Assembly (NCBI RefSeq): GCF_011421595.1
Contig: NZ_WTLH01000008.1
Location: 1 to 64,000, forward strand
Source of the DNA: Streptomyces sp. YIM 98790
Lineage (GTDB): Bacteria; Actinomycetota; Actinomycetes; Streptomycetales; Streptomycetaceae
Direction: 5' to 3'
DNA length: 64,000 bases
Part shown: positions 7,633-17,105 of the stretch, one piece after another
How the letters are laid out: the number at the start of each line of letters is the position of its first letter
Position numbering within the stretch: position 1 is the first letter of the stretch
The notes under the pieces: generated by a model
Database searches by the model: none
What the model was told of the DNA's origin: nothing
The model's input: the letters and a program-made list of their open reading frames with translations, nothing else
Translations under genes and position numbers: made by a program

Positions 7633-10005
7633 ATGCGCAGCCGCATCACAGCCCTGGTGATCCGGGGCCTGGCCGTGGTTCCCCTGGCGCTCGGCCTGCT
7701 CGCCGCCGTGCCGGAACCGGCCGGCGCCGCCAATCCCACGTCGCACTACGTCGGCACCTGGAATCTCCAGGGATCGAACCACAGTTCCGAGAACAAGTGG
7801 AACGAGGGCGTGGCCACGCTGATGACCGCGTACCGGCTGGTGGCGTTGCAGGAGGCCGGCACCGTTCCGTCCAGCGCGCGCAGGAACAACACCTTCGCCG
7901 TCACGGTCCCCGGCGGCCGGCAGTGGACGGTGGAGGAGTATCTCTGGCAGGGGACGCAGACACGGCCCGGCCTCTACGTCTACTGGCTCCAGACGGACCC
8001 CGCGGGGAACCGGGTCAACCTCGCACTGGTCTCGGCCTCCCGGGCCGATCACGTCGAGGTCGTCGAGGGACCGTACCGGCCGGCACTCGGCATCCGGATC
8101 GGCGCCGACTACTACTTCAGCGTGCACGGCAGCGCTGGGAACGGCGGCGGAGACGTGAGCCGGCTGCTCCAGAACATCGACGACGCCGTGACTCTGGCGG
8201 AGGACGAGGACGACGATTTCACCTGGGTCGCGCTGGGTGACTTCAACCGCGAGCCGGACAGCCTCAGGGAGGCCCTCCCGGACGACCTCGGACTGGTCGT
8301 CTGCGATCCCGCCGCGCCCACGCATCCGGCGACGAATCCGCAGAAGAGACTGGACTACATGGTGCGCAGCACGGACAGCCTCGCGCTGACGGGCCATGTG
8401 CTGGCCCTCCACATGTCCGACCACCTGCCGGTGCGGTACTCCTTCCCGCCCACGGACCTGGCCGGCGACGCCCTCGACGCGCGCCACCTCCGCGTCATGC
8501 CGCTGGGCGATTCCATCACCGCCGGCGAGGGGAGCAGCCACGGCGCCGGCTACCGCAGGACGCTGTGGGACCTCCTGGCCGGCCGGACGGGCACCACGGA
8601 CTTCGTCGGCTCGCTCCGCTCGGGGGACGTGGCCGACGGCGACCATCAGGGCCACTCCGGCCGGCGGATCGACGAGATCGCCACGGCCGCCCGCTGCCCC
8701 GTACGGCAGTACCGGCCGAACGTGGTGACCCTGCATGCCGGGACCAACGACATGAACCAGAACCACGACCTGGTCACGGCCCCGGAGAGAATGGGCGAGC
8801 TCATCGATCAGATCCTCCGGGACGCGCCCGACGCGACGGTGCTCGTCGCCACCCTCGTCCCCGCCGCCAAGGAGGGACTGCAACCCCGCATCGACGCCTA
8901 CAACGCCGCCCTCCCCGGGATCGTCGAGGAGCGGCGGAACCAGGGCAAACACGTGCGGCTGGTGGACATGAGCCTGGTGACTCCCAGGGACCTCGCCCAG
9001 CCCGCGCACCCGGGCGACTCCGGCTACCTCACCATGGGCCACGTCTTCTACGGAGCGATCGCCGACGCAGTGCGAGACGGCTGGATCGAGGACCCGGTGG
9101 CGGCCCCCGGCCCGGGTGGCTCCTGCACCCCGCCCGAGGAGCCGGAGAGCGCGGCGGGTCCGGGCTGGCGCTCCCTGGGTGTGATCGCCCCGGGCATGAC
9201 CTATCCCGAGGGCCGCACCGACCTCGTCGAGCTGAACGGCGACAGCCGTGCCGACTACGTCCGGATCTCCGACCACGGCGAGGTGCGCGCCGCCCTGAAC
9301 ACGCCCGGTGAGCCGGGCCGGCCGGACTGGGTGGAGATCGACTCCGGTGTCGGGGCCACCGATCCCGGCGTCCCCGGCTCCGGCGCGGGCGTGCGCTTCG
9401 CGGACATCAACGGCGACGGCCGCGACGACCTGCTGGACCTCGGACCCGACTCCTCGGTCGTCGCCTACGAGAACCAGGGCGTCGACAAGGGCCGGATCCG
9501 GTGGAGCCCCAGAGGTCTCATCGCCCCCGGTGTCTCCGGAGCGACCCGGGAGCAGATCCGCTTCGCCGATGTCGACGGCGACGGCCGCGACGACTACCTG
9601 AGGGTCTCCGAACAGGGGGCCGTGCACGCCTATCTCAACACCCTCGGGGACGACGGCCTGATCCACTGGCGCGAGTGGCGCAACTGGGCGCCCGGGGTCT
9701 CCTACGGCTCCCGCGACAAGCTCCGCCTGGCCGACGTGGAGGGCGACGGCAGGGCCGACTATCTGATGGTGGGTTCGGACGGTTCCGTCCACGCCTACCT
9801 CAACCGGCGCGGCTCCTCTCCCGGGGACCCCTCCGGCGGGCACGGCCCCGGATTCGTCGAGAAGCTGAACTTCGTCAACGCGACCGGATATCCGGGAGAC
9901 AAATCCGCCTTCCGGGACATCAGCGGCGACGGCAGGGCCGACTATGTCGTGATCTACCAGGGTGGCTCCATCCGCTGCTGGCTCAACAGGGGAGGCAACA
10001 TGTGA
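7633..10005 (+). CDS. Secreted CdtB-like nuclease / SGNH hydrolase / FG-GAP fusion protein
   Basis: 790 residues with three parts after a signal peptide (1-32). Part 1 (about 38-272) is an endonuclease/exonuclease/phosphatase fold closest in wording to CdtB: WNLQGS at 43-48, LQEAG at 72-76, NRVNLALVS, LGIRIG, H165, GDFNREP (D203, N205) and SDH (D263, H264), i.e. the DNase I catalytic set. Part 2 (about 286-485) is an SGNH/GDSL esterase: GDS at 292-294, GTND at 370-373, and a C-terminal H459 with acidic partner. Part 3 (about 505-790) has five DxNGDG/DGDGRxD calcium-binding FG-GAP units. ATG 7633 follows GAGGAG. Catalysis in each domain is inferred. No CdtA or CdtC partner is nearby. Confidence 0.88.
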   Translation: MRSRITALVIRGLAVVPLALGLLAAVPEPAGAANPTSHYVGTWNLQGSNHSSENKWNEGVATLMTAYRLVALQEAGTVPSSARRNNTFAVTVPGGRQWTVEEYLWQGTQTRPGLYVYWLQTDPAGNRVNLALVSASRADHVEVVEGPYRPALGIRIGADYYFSVHGSAGNGGGDVSRLLQNIDDAVTLAEDEDDDFTWVALGDFNREPDSLREALPDDLGLVVCDPAAPTHPATNPQKRLDYMVRSTDSLALTGHVLALHMSDHLPVRYSFPPTDLAGDALDARHLRVMPLGDSITAGEGSSHGAGYRRTLWDLLAGRTGTTDFVGSLRSGDVADGDHQGHSGRRIDEIATAARCPVRQYRPNVVTLHAGTNDMNQNHDLVTAPERMGELIDQILRDAPDATVLVATLVPAAKEGLQPRIDAYNAALPGIVEERRNQGKHVRLVDMSLVTPRDLAQPAHPGDSGYLTMGHVFYGAIADAVRDGWIEDPVAAPGPGGSCTPPEEPESAAGPGWRSLGVIAPGMTYPEGRTDLVELNGDSRADYVRISDHGEVRAALNTPGEPGRPDWVEIDSGVGATDPGVPGSGAGVRFADINGDGRDDLLDLGPDSSVVAYENQGVDKGRIRWSPRGLIAPGVSGATREQIRFADVDGDGRDDYLRVSEQGAVHAYLNTLGDDGLIHWREWRNWAPGVSYGSRDKLRLADVEGDGRADYLMVGSDGSVHAYLNRRGSSPGDPSGGHGPGFVEKLNFVNATGYPGDKSAFRDISGDGRADYVVIYQGGSIRCWLNRGGNM

Positions 10006-10153
10006 CCTCCCGGCACACCCGTAGCGGTGCGCCCGCAGCGGCGGACCGCGGCCGTGGCCCGGCCCGCAGACGGGCCACACGCCCCGGCAACCGTGACAAC
10101 GGCCGGCACCGGGGCGAGACAGTCCGGCCCTCGCCGCAGTCCGCACACGCCGC

Positions 10154-10185
10154 AGCCCCTGACCTGTTGCTGCAGGTCAGGGGCT
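10154..10185. terminator. Perfect 13-bp hairpin, probable ancient tRNA terminator
   Basis: Arms 10154-10166 and 10173-10185 are exact complements (AGCCCCTGACCTG / CAGGTCAGGGGCT) with a 6-nt loop. On the minus strand it lies immediately 3' of the tRNA-Tyr fragment. Hairpins of this kind commonly follow actinomycete tRNA genes. It may also end the + strand transcript of the gene stopping at 10005. Confidence 0.7.
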
Positions 10186-10197
10186 GTTCTCGGATTG

Positions 10198-10240
10198 TTC
10201 GGCGCCAGGACTCGAACCTGGGAAGGCTGAGCCGGCAGAT
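10198..10240 (-). other. tRNA-Tyr 3' fragment (candidate attachment-site remnant)
   Basis: On the minus strand 10240-10201 reads as the 3' half of an actinomycete tRNA-Tyr: the 3' side of the anticodon stem (ATCTGCC), the long variable arm, and the T-arm CCAGG-TTCGAGT-CCTGG, then CGCCG. The 5' half of the gene is absent; similarity stops at the anticodon stem, the usual crossover region of tRNA-directed integrases. Assigned from memory of the tRNA-Tyr consensus. Confidence 0.65.
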
Positions 10241-10251
10241 GCACGGCGGCA

Positions 10252-10272
10252 GTTCACGTCCCCCTCGGACAC
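10252..10272 (+). other. tRNA-Leu 3'-end remnant, direct repeat of 6081-6102
   Basis: GTTCACGTCCCCCTCGGACAC matches the T-loop to acceptor end of the tRNA-Leu at 6018-6104, with one substitution and one C deleted, in the same orientation. The two copies bound a 4.1-kb stretch holding the TetR, isochorismatase and CdtB-like genes. Confidence 0.5.
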
Positions 10273-10460
10273 TCTTCGGCGGACCGGTTAAGCCGGTTGA
10301 GCCGGTGCCGTGTGCCCCGCCGGGCGGGGCGCGGCGCCCCCGGACGGCGCGGGACGCCGGCTGCGGCCGGGGCCCTGGGTGGCCGAAGTCGTCGAATGCT
10401 TCGATGGATTGCTGCGGGATTCGTTTACAGCTTCGATGGTCCGTTGTAGCCTCCCAGATC

Positions 10461-10476
10461 ATGGGAGCGCTCCCAT
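10461..10476. promoter_or_regulatory. CebR-type operator upstream of GH6 cellulase
   Basis: TGGGAGCGCTCCCA, a perfect 14-bp palindrome (16 bp with flanking A/T), 74 bp before the cellulase start. This is the published CebR consensus: a LacI-family repressor released by cellobiose/cellotriose. The rest of 10006-10549 holds only the hairpin and tRNA fragments annotated separately. Confidence 0.9.
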
Positions 10477-10549
10477 CGCGACCCTGCCGTCGTCCCCTCC
10501 GTCATGGGCCGGCGGCGCCCCCCACGGGACAAGGATGCGGAGTAGCGAA

Positions 10550-12034
10550 GTGAATGAAGTGAGCCGCAAGCACCGTTCACGGCGGAAACGGCTGGCCGCC
10601 CTGGTCGGCGGCATCGCCACCGCCGTGATCGGCGGCCTGATGGTCGCCCTGCCGCAGCAGGCCTCGGCCGAGCTGCCGTCCGACACCGTCTTCTACAAGG
10701 ATCCGGATTCCCAGGTGGCCCGCTGGGTGGCGGCCAACCCCTCGGATTCCCGTCAGCCGCTGATCAGCCAGGTGATCGGCGACCGTCCGCAGGGCATCTG
10801 GTTCTCCAACTACCGCCCCTCCACGGTGACCCAGGACGTGCAGGCCGTCACCGGCCCGGCCGCCGCGGCCGGCCAGACCCCGGTGCTGGTCGCCTACATG
10901 CTGCCCAACCGTGACTGCGGCGGCGCCTCGGCCGGCGGCGCCCCGACCTTCTCCGCCTACGACTCCTGGGTCGACGGCTTCGCCGCGGGCCTGGGCGACG
11001 ACCCGGTCATCGTGATCCTGGAGCCGGACTCGCTGGCGCTGATCTCCTGCCTGGACAGCCAGGAGCTGTCCGACCGCAACGCCTCGCTGTCCCGGGCCGG
11101 CCGGGTCATCCACCAGGCCAACCCGCAGGCCAAGGTCTACTACGACGCCGGGCACTCGGCCTGGAACCCCGCGGGCACCATCGCCGACCGGCTGCGCGCC
11201 GCCGGCGTGGTGGAGAACGGTGACGGCATCTACAGCAACGTCTCCAACTACCGGCCGACCCCGGACGAGGTCAGCTTCGCCAAGTCGGTCCTCAACCAGC
11301 TGGGCGGCTCGGGACTGGGCGCCGTGATCGACACCTCGCGCAACGGCCGGGGCCCCGCCCCGGACAGCGAGTGGTGCGACCCGCGCGGCCGGGGCACCGG
11401 CCGCGCACCGACCGCCAACACCGGTGATCCGCAGATCGACGCCTTCCTGTGGGTGAAGCCGCCGGGCGAGGCGGACGGATGCGCCGGTTCGGCCGGCCAG
11501 TTCCTGCCGGACATCGCCTACGAGCTCGCGCAGAACGCGGAGGACCCGGGCGGCTCCGGCGGCACCACCACCAACGGCGGCACCACCACCAACGGCGGGA
11601 CCACCACCAACGGCGGGACCACCACCAACGGCGGCACGACCACCGACGGCGGGACCACGCAGGGCTCGACCACCGGCGAGACCACCGGGACGAACACCAC
11701 CGGCAGCACCTCCAGCGGCAGCACCGGCGGCACCGGCGACGGCTGCTCGGCGACCTACCAGGTGCTCAACGAGTGGCCCGGCGGCTTCACCGGCGAAGTG
11801 GTCATCTCCTGTGACGGCTCCTCGCTGAGCGGCTGGCAGGTCACCTGGACCTGGCCGGGAGGGCAGCAGATCTCCCAGTCCTGGAACGGCACCTGCTCGC
11901 AGAGCGGCGCCACGGTGACCTGCACCAGCGCGTCGTGGAACGCCAACGTGCCGGACGGCGGCGAGGTCCGCGTCGGCTTCAACGCCAGCTACTCCGGCAG
12001 CAACCCCAGCCCGACGACCGTCACGCTCAGCTGA
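10550..12034 (+). CDS. Secreted GH6 cellulase with CBM2
   Basis: Extracellular beta-1,4-glucanase. After a signal peptide (about 1-40, QQASA), the GH6 domain spans about 44-330 and keeps the expected residues: D122 (LPNRDC), D160 in ILEPDSLAL (catalytic acid) and D309 in KPPGEADG. A Gly/Thr linker of tandem GGTTTN units (about 336-385) leads to a family 2 cellulose-binding module (about 398-494) with conserved Trp and paired Cys. The compact GH6 domain suggests an endoglucanase (CelA type). GTG 10550 is chosen for the GGAG 7 bases upstream; ATG at 10535 is an alternative. Regulated by the box at 10461. Confidence 0.93.
   Translation: MNEVSRKHRSRRKRLAALVGGIATAVIGGLMVALPQQASAELPSDTVFYKDPDSQVARWVAANPSDSRQPLISQVIGDRPQGIWFSNYRPSTVTQDVQAVTGPAAAAGQTPVLVAYMLPNRDCGGASAGGAPTFSAYDSWVDGFAAGLGDDPVIVILEPDSLALISCLDSQELSDRNASLSRAGRVIHQANPQAKVYYDAGHSAWNPAGTIADRLRAAGVVENGDGIYSNVSNYRPTPDEVSFAKSVLNQLGGSGLGAVIDTSRNGRGPAPDSEWCDPRGRGTGRAPTANTGDPQIDAFLWVKPPGEADGCAGSAGQFLPDIAYELAQNAEDPGGSGGTTTNGGTTTNGGTTTNGGTTTNGGTTTDGGTTQGSTTGETTGTNTTGSTSSGSTGGTGDGCSATYQVLNEWPGGFTGEVVISCDGSSLSGWQVTWTWPGGQQISQSWNGTCSQSGATVTCTSASWNANVPDGGEVRVGFNASYSGSNPSPTTVTLS
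11561..11650 (+). repeat. Five 18-bp tandem units encoding the cellulase linker
   Basis: Units of GGCACCACCACCAACGGC with small variations, encoding GTTTNG. Such repeats can change copy number and so alter linker length. Confidence 0.9.
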
Positions 12035-12074
12035 CGGCCGTCCGGATGACCGGCGTCGGCCCGGCCCGCGCGAG

Positions 12075-12102
12075 GCGGACCGGGCCGCGCCCGCCGGTCC
12101 GC
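12075..12102. terminator. Hairpin after the cellulase gene
   Basis: 9-bp arms GCGGACCGG (12075-12083) and CCGGTCCGC (12094-12102) with a 10-nt loop, 40 bp after the cellulase stop. The remainder of 12103-12318 shows nothing else I can support. Confidence 0.5.
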
Positions 12103-12318
12103 GCGTCCCCTCCCGCGGGCCGGCGGTCCCGGAGGTGCGGGACCGGGACCGGTTCACCGCCGCCGTGGGGCGGGTGCTGCGCCGGCTGCCCGGCTGCGCG
12201 CCCGGCCGCGTCGCCCGGCCGCGGCCGGGCGACGGCACGGAAGACACGGACGAACGGGACGGCGGCGGCTGCGCGACGGCGCGAAGCGCCCTGGCGCGGA
12301 CGGCCGCAGCGGCCCGGG

Positions 12319-12762
12319 TCAGGCCGGGAACGGCTCCCGGTCCGGGTCCGGCCGGAGGGGGGTGCGGAACCACACGGCCTTGCCGTCGGCGGTCTCGGTG
12401 TAGCCGAGGGCGGTGGCGATCTGGCGCAGCAGCCACAGGCCGCGCCCGGTGGGGCTCTCCGGATCGGGCTCCTCGGCGGGGATGACCGGGATCGCCCGGG
12501 AGCGGTCGTGCAGCTGGACCAGGACGGCGTCGCCGGCGCGCAGCACGTGGAGCCTGCAGCGCGGGTCGGGGACGTGCTTGACCACGTTGCTGAGGAGTTC
12601 GGAGATGCCGAGCCGGGCCAGGCCGACCGCTTCCGGGGCGGCCCCCATGGACCGCAGCGCGCCGGCCACCTCGTTCCGCCATCGCTCGATCTCCCGGGGG
12701 CGGACCAGCAGGTCCCAGGCGTAGGAGCGCTGGTCTTCGGCCAGCGGTTCGGTGACGGACAT
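12319..12762 (-). CDS. ATP-binding (HATPase) regulatory protein, RsbW-like
   Basis: 147-residue GHKL-type ATPase domain of the stand-alone kind common in streptomycetes, related to anti-sigma kinases RsbW/SpoIIAB. The N box is visible as ARLGISELLSNVVKHV and the G2-type box as TGRGLWLLRQIATALG. No sensor or phosphoacceptor domain is present. The ATG at 12762 (MSVTEPL) is used; in-frame upstream sequence is unlike the family. It is divergent from the XRE/DUF5753 gene at 12962, an arrangement repeated at 45756-47632 in this window. Partner sigma or anti-anti-sigma factors are not adjacent. Confidence 0.85.
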   Translation of the reverse strand: MSVTEPLAEDQRSYAWDLLVRPREIERWRNEVAGALRSMGAAPEAVGLARLGISELLSNVVKHVPDPRCRLHVLRAGDAVLVQLHDRSRAIPVIPAEEPDPESPTGRGLWLLRQIATALGYTETADGKAVWFRTPLRPDPDREPFPA

Positions 12763-12961
12763 CGGGTACCTCCAGCGCGGCGGCTGCGCATCGACGGGCA
12801 GCGCAGGCACTCCAGCATGGGGCGAAGTGGGAAACGGCAACAGAGGATTGAGTAAGAATCTGCATTTCTCACTCGTTCGAGTGGCGTCCCATGAGAACGC
12901 AGACTCGCACTCCGGGGCCGCGGGCACACTGGGCCCGCGCGAACGGAACGAGGAGGCGGGG

Positions 12962-13873
12962 ATGGCCCGGCCAGTGGCGACGGTGCGCAGGTACCGGCTC
13001 GGCATGGAGCTGCGGCGGCTGCGGGAGCGCGCCGGGGTGACCCAGGACACCGCCGGCGCCTGCATCGATGCGGACGATTCCAAGATCAGCCGGGTGGAGA
13101 GCGGGCGCAGTCCGCTCAGCCGCCCCGAGCTGGTCGAACTGCTCCGGCTTTACGGCGTGACAGAGGATCACGCGGAGTTCACCGGCCTGCTGGAGCTGAA
13201 CCGGGAGAGCCGGCGGCGCGGCTGGTGGCAGCAGCCCGGGGTGGCCGGCGGGCCGCTGGCGCAGCTGATCGATCTGGAGACCTCCGCGGCGACCGTTTTC
13301 GAGTTCAGCCCGCTGCTGGTGCCGGATCTGCTCCAGACGGAGCGCTACGCCCGTGCCGTGCTGAGCGGCGTCCCCGGCCCGCGCACCGGGACGGAGACGG
13401 ATGCGGACGCGGACGCGGACACGGACGCGGATCTGGAGCGGGCGGTGCGGATCAGGATGCGGCGCCAGGAACAGCTGGTCCGCCCCGGCGGCCCGGCGCT
13501 GGTCTGCGTGCTGGACGAGGCGGTGCTGCACCGCCCGGTGGGCGGCCCCGCCGTGCACGCCCAGCAGTTGCGGCGGCTTGCCCGGCTGGCCGCCCGCCCG
13601 CGGCCGGCGGTGCGGGTGGTGCCGTATGCGCGCGGCGCGCACGCGGGCACGGCCGGCGCCGGCGGCGGCTTCCGCCTCTTCGGCTACCCCGGTCCGCCGC
13701 GCGCCGAGTACGGCTGCGCCGAGCAGCGCGACGGCCGGATGCTGATCCAGGACGGCGACGCGGCCCGCCCCTACCGGGAGGCTGCCGAGCAGCTTCGGCG
13801 GCATGCCCTGGGGCCGGCGGAATCCGCCGGGCTGATCGGGGCCGTCGCCGAGGAGATGGCCCGCCGGGCCTGA
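12962..13873 (+). CDS. XRE-family regulator with DUF5753 domain
   Basis: 303 residues. The N-terminal XRE helix-turn-helix (about 12-70) has LRRLRERAGVTQDTAG and SKISRVESGRSPL. The DUF5753 ligand/effector domain follows (about 95-300), with the recognisable VPDLLQTERYARAVL. A repetitive acidic insert (TDADADADTDADL, about 145-157) is encoded by hexanucleotide repeats at 13398-13432. The ATG at 12962 follows GAGGAGG. Families of this type usually sit beside a DUF397 gene; none is found here, unlike the second set at 45756-46872. Role inferred: transcription regulator in development or antibiotic control. Confidence 0.9.
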   Translation: MARPVATVRRYRLGMELRRLRERAGVTQDTAGACIDADDSKISRVESGRSPLSRPELVELLRLYGVTEDHAEFTGLLELNRESRRRGWWQQPGVAGGPLAQLIDLETSAATVFEFSPLLVPDLLQTERYARAVLSGVPGPRTGTETDADADADTDADLERAVRIRMRRQEQLVRPGGPALVCVLDEAVLHRPVGGPAVHAQQLRRLARLAARPRPAVRVVPYARGAHAGTAGAGGGFRLFGYPGPPRAEYGCAEQRDGRMLIQDGDAARPYREAAEQLRRHALGPAESAGLIGAVAEEMARRA

Positions 13874-13995
13874 GCAGCGGGGCGCGGCCCGGCGGGCGGA
13901 GCGGGAGTGAGCCCCGCCGGGTCCGCGGGACCGGGGACGGCGGCGGGGCTCACCTCGCCGGGGCGGCTCCCTCCCTGTTCTGCCGCCCCGGGGCC

Positions 13996-15423
13996 TCATG
14001 GCGGTGGATGGGCGTTGGCCAGCAGCTGCTCGAAGTGGGCCGGGAACCAGTGTCCGGCCGGCGGCCCTCCGGGCAGCGCCCCGGTCGGACGCCCCCGGTG
14101 GCGGGGCGCGCACAGCGGGTCTGCCTGCCGCCCCCCGGTGTGGGGCCGGTACTCCCCGGAGCCGTCGGACTCCCCGGGCGGCCGGAGCCAGGCATAGGCG
14201 TCGACGCCCGGCTCCGGGCCCGCCGCCGGCCGCTCGCCCAGCCCTGCGCCCTGCTGGTTGCACCAGTGCGCGGCGCTGTGCCGCCGGTCCAGCCGGCTGC
14301 CGTCGACGTAGCTCTCCACATCGGTCGTCGGGGCCGCCCCGGCGGGCCGGGCGGGGCCGCCCCAGCCGTTGCGGGAGGTGTCGACGATCATCCCGATCCG
14401 GGAGCCGAAACCGTAGGTGATGAGCTGCCGGCGCAGGGCCCGGGCGTAGGAGAGTTCGCCGAGGTGGTGGTTCCCGTCGATCCACCGGGACTGGATGACC
14501 GGCGTGCCGCGCACGGTGTCGGTCAGTCCGAGGAACTGCTCCCGCAGCACGCCGTAGCCGGCCAGATTGACGGTGAAGCCGTGGACATCGGCGGGCCGGG
14601 CCCCGGCAGTGGTGGCGGCCTGGAAGAAGAGCTGGGCCATGGGGACATGGTCGTCCGGCCGGCCCAGTGCGCCGTGATGGCCGGCGTCCAGATAGCTGTA
14701 GACGTGGGGCAGGTCGCCCAGCCGGTCCAGCGCGTAGCCGATGCCCGCCAGGTAGTGTCCGTTGGACTTCATGGTCTCGCACAGCACGGTGGCCGCCTGC
14801 CGTGGCGGGGTGTTGAGCACCAGGCCGGTCAGCGCTTCCGGCTCCACCACGGCCACCACCCGGAGCGAGGCGTACGCCGGGTCGCCGAGGATGTCCGCGA
14901 TCGGGTCGATGAAGCGGGTGCGGTAGCGGTCGATCTCCTCCGGGCCGAGTTCACCGTGCCAGGCCGGGCGGGCGCAGGAACGGCCGGGCAGGTTGTGCAG
15001 CACGAGCTGGATCAGGCCGGCGTCCTGGGCCAGTGCCTCGTCCAGATGGTCGCGCAGGCTCATGAAGCGGCCGCCCTCGCCGCCCGGTCCGTGGATCGAC
15101 GCTTCGCTGTCGATCCAGACGGCGGTGGGCTCGCCGGCGACGGCTTCGCCGCCGGGATGGGCCTCGGCGCGGGCGGCCCATTCCGGATTGACGTAGACCC
15201 GGGCTCCGGCGTACGGGTTGTCCACGCGCGCGTGGTGGCTGCGGCCCGCACCGGAGGGCCGGCCGTCCCGGCCCTCCGCCCCCGAGGCGGGGGCGGCGAC
15301 GGCCACCGCCAGCGCGGGGGCGGCGAGCAGTGCGGCGGCCACGGCGGTCACGGCGGCCACGGCCGGACGGCCTCTGCGGCGGCCCCGTCCCAGGCGCGAT
15401 AACCAGTCGTCGAGAAGGGACAT
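13996..15423 (-). CDS. Secreted GH6 (Cel6B-like) protein with altered active site
   Basis: 475 residues. A long signal region (about 1-50) is followed by a GH6 domain (about 66-475) collinear with exocellulase Cel6B of Thermobifida: VDNPYAGARVYVNPEW, RHHG-type DAGHHG, IDTSRNGWGGP, WCNQQGAGLGERP and a final HWFPAHFEQLLANA. There is no binding module. Two canonical active-site aspartates are changed: the NLPGRDC aspartate is S149 (NLPGRSC), and the catalytic acid of I-E-x-D-S-L is E196 (VEPEAL). D420 of PPGESDG is kept. Activity may therefore be altered or lost. ATG 15423 follows GAGGAGG. A CebR box lies 41 bp upstream. Same strand as and downstream of GH1. Confidence 0.9.
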   Translation of the reverse strand: MSLLDDWLSRLGRGRRRGRPAVAAVTAVAAALLAAPALAVAVAAPASGAEGRDGRPSGAGRSHHARVDNPYAGARVYVNPEWAARAEAHPGGEAVAGEPTAVWIDSEASIHGPGGEGGRFMSLRDHLDEALAQDAGLIQLVLHNLPGRSCARPAWHGELGPEEIDRYRTRFIDPIADILGDPAYASLRVVAVVEPEALTGLVLNTPPRQAATVLCETMKSNGHYLAGIGYALDRLGDLPHVYSYLDAGHHGALGRPDDHVPMAQLFFQAATTAGARPADVHGFTVNLAGYGVLREQFLGLTDTVRGTPVIQSRWIDGNHHLGELSYARALRRQLITYGFGSRIGMIVDTSRNGWGGPARPAGAAPTTDVESYVDGSRLDRRHSAAHWCNQQGAGLGERPAAGPEPGVDAYAWLRPPGESDGSGEYRPHTGGRQADPLCAPRHRGRPTGALPGGPPAGHWFPAHFEQLLANAHPPP

Positions 15424-15463
15424 GCGGCGGGCCTCCTCACGTCGGACACGAACGTGAACGGGA

Positions 15464-15477
15464 TGGGAGCGCTCCCA
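15464..15477. promoter_or_regulatory. CebR-type operator upstream of GH6 at 13996-15423
   Basis: Perfect TGGGAGCGCTCCCA, 41 bp before the GH6 start on the minus strand and 183 bp after the GH1 stop. It gives the GH6 gene its own cellobiose-responsive promoter, apart from the transporter operon. Confidence 0.88.
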
Positions 15478-15659
15478 GCACCGGAACGTAGCACGCCCGT
15501 CACCCTCTGGCGAGATGCTGGACGCTTGCTGTTTCCGTGGGCCGCACATCTGACGGGACATCCCGGTCCGCCGCCGGCACGGGCGGCGACGGATTCCGGC
15601 GGCGGACCGGGGAGGGAGGAGGGCGGGACCGGAGCGCGTGCTCCCGGCGCGCGCGGGTC

Positions 15660-17101
<1,442 letters not shown>

Positions 17102-17105
<4 letters not shown>

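Noticed and set aside
7513..10146. Very long open frame on the minus strand opposite the CdtB-like gene
   Set aside because: Antisense shadow created by high GC3; composition is Val/Gly/Arg-rich without domains, and the + strand has signal peptide, motifs and ribosome sites.
10198..10272. Intact tRNA genes at the islet edge
   Set aside because: Only 3' parts of tRNA-Tyr and tRNA-Leu are present; no matching 5' acceptor strands or anticodon arms are found.
10577..12865. 762-codon minus-strand frame over the cellulase
   Set aside because: Shadow of the GH6-CBM2 gene; no recognisable fold and no start signal.
13398..13432. Hexanucleotide repeat as a regulatory element
   Set aside because: It lies inside the XRE/DUF5753 gene and encodes the TDADAD stretch; codon repeat slippage explains it.
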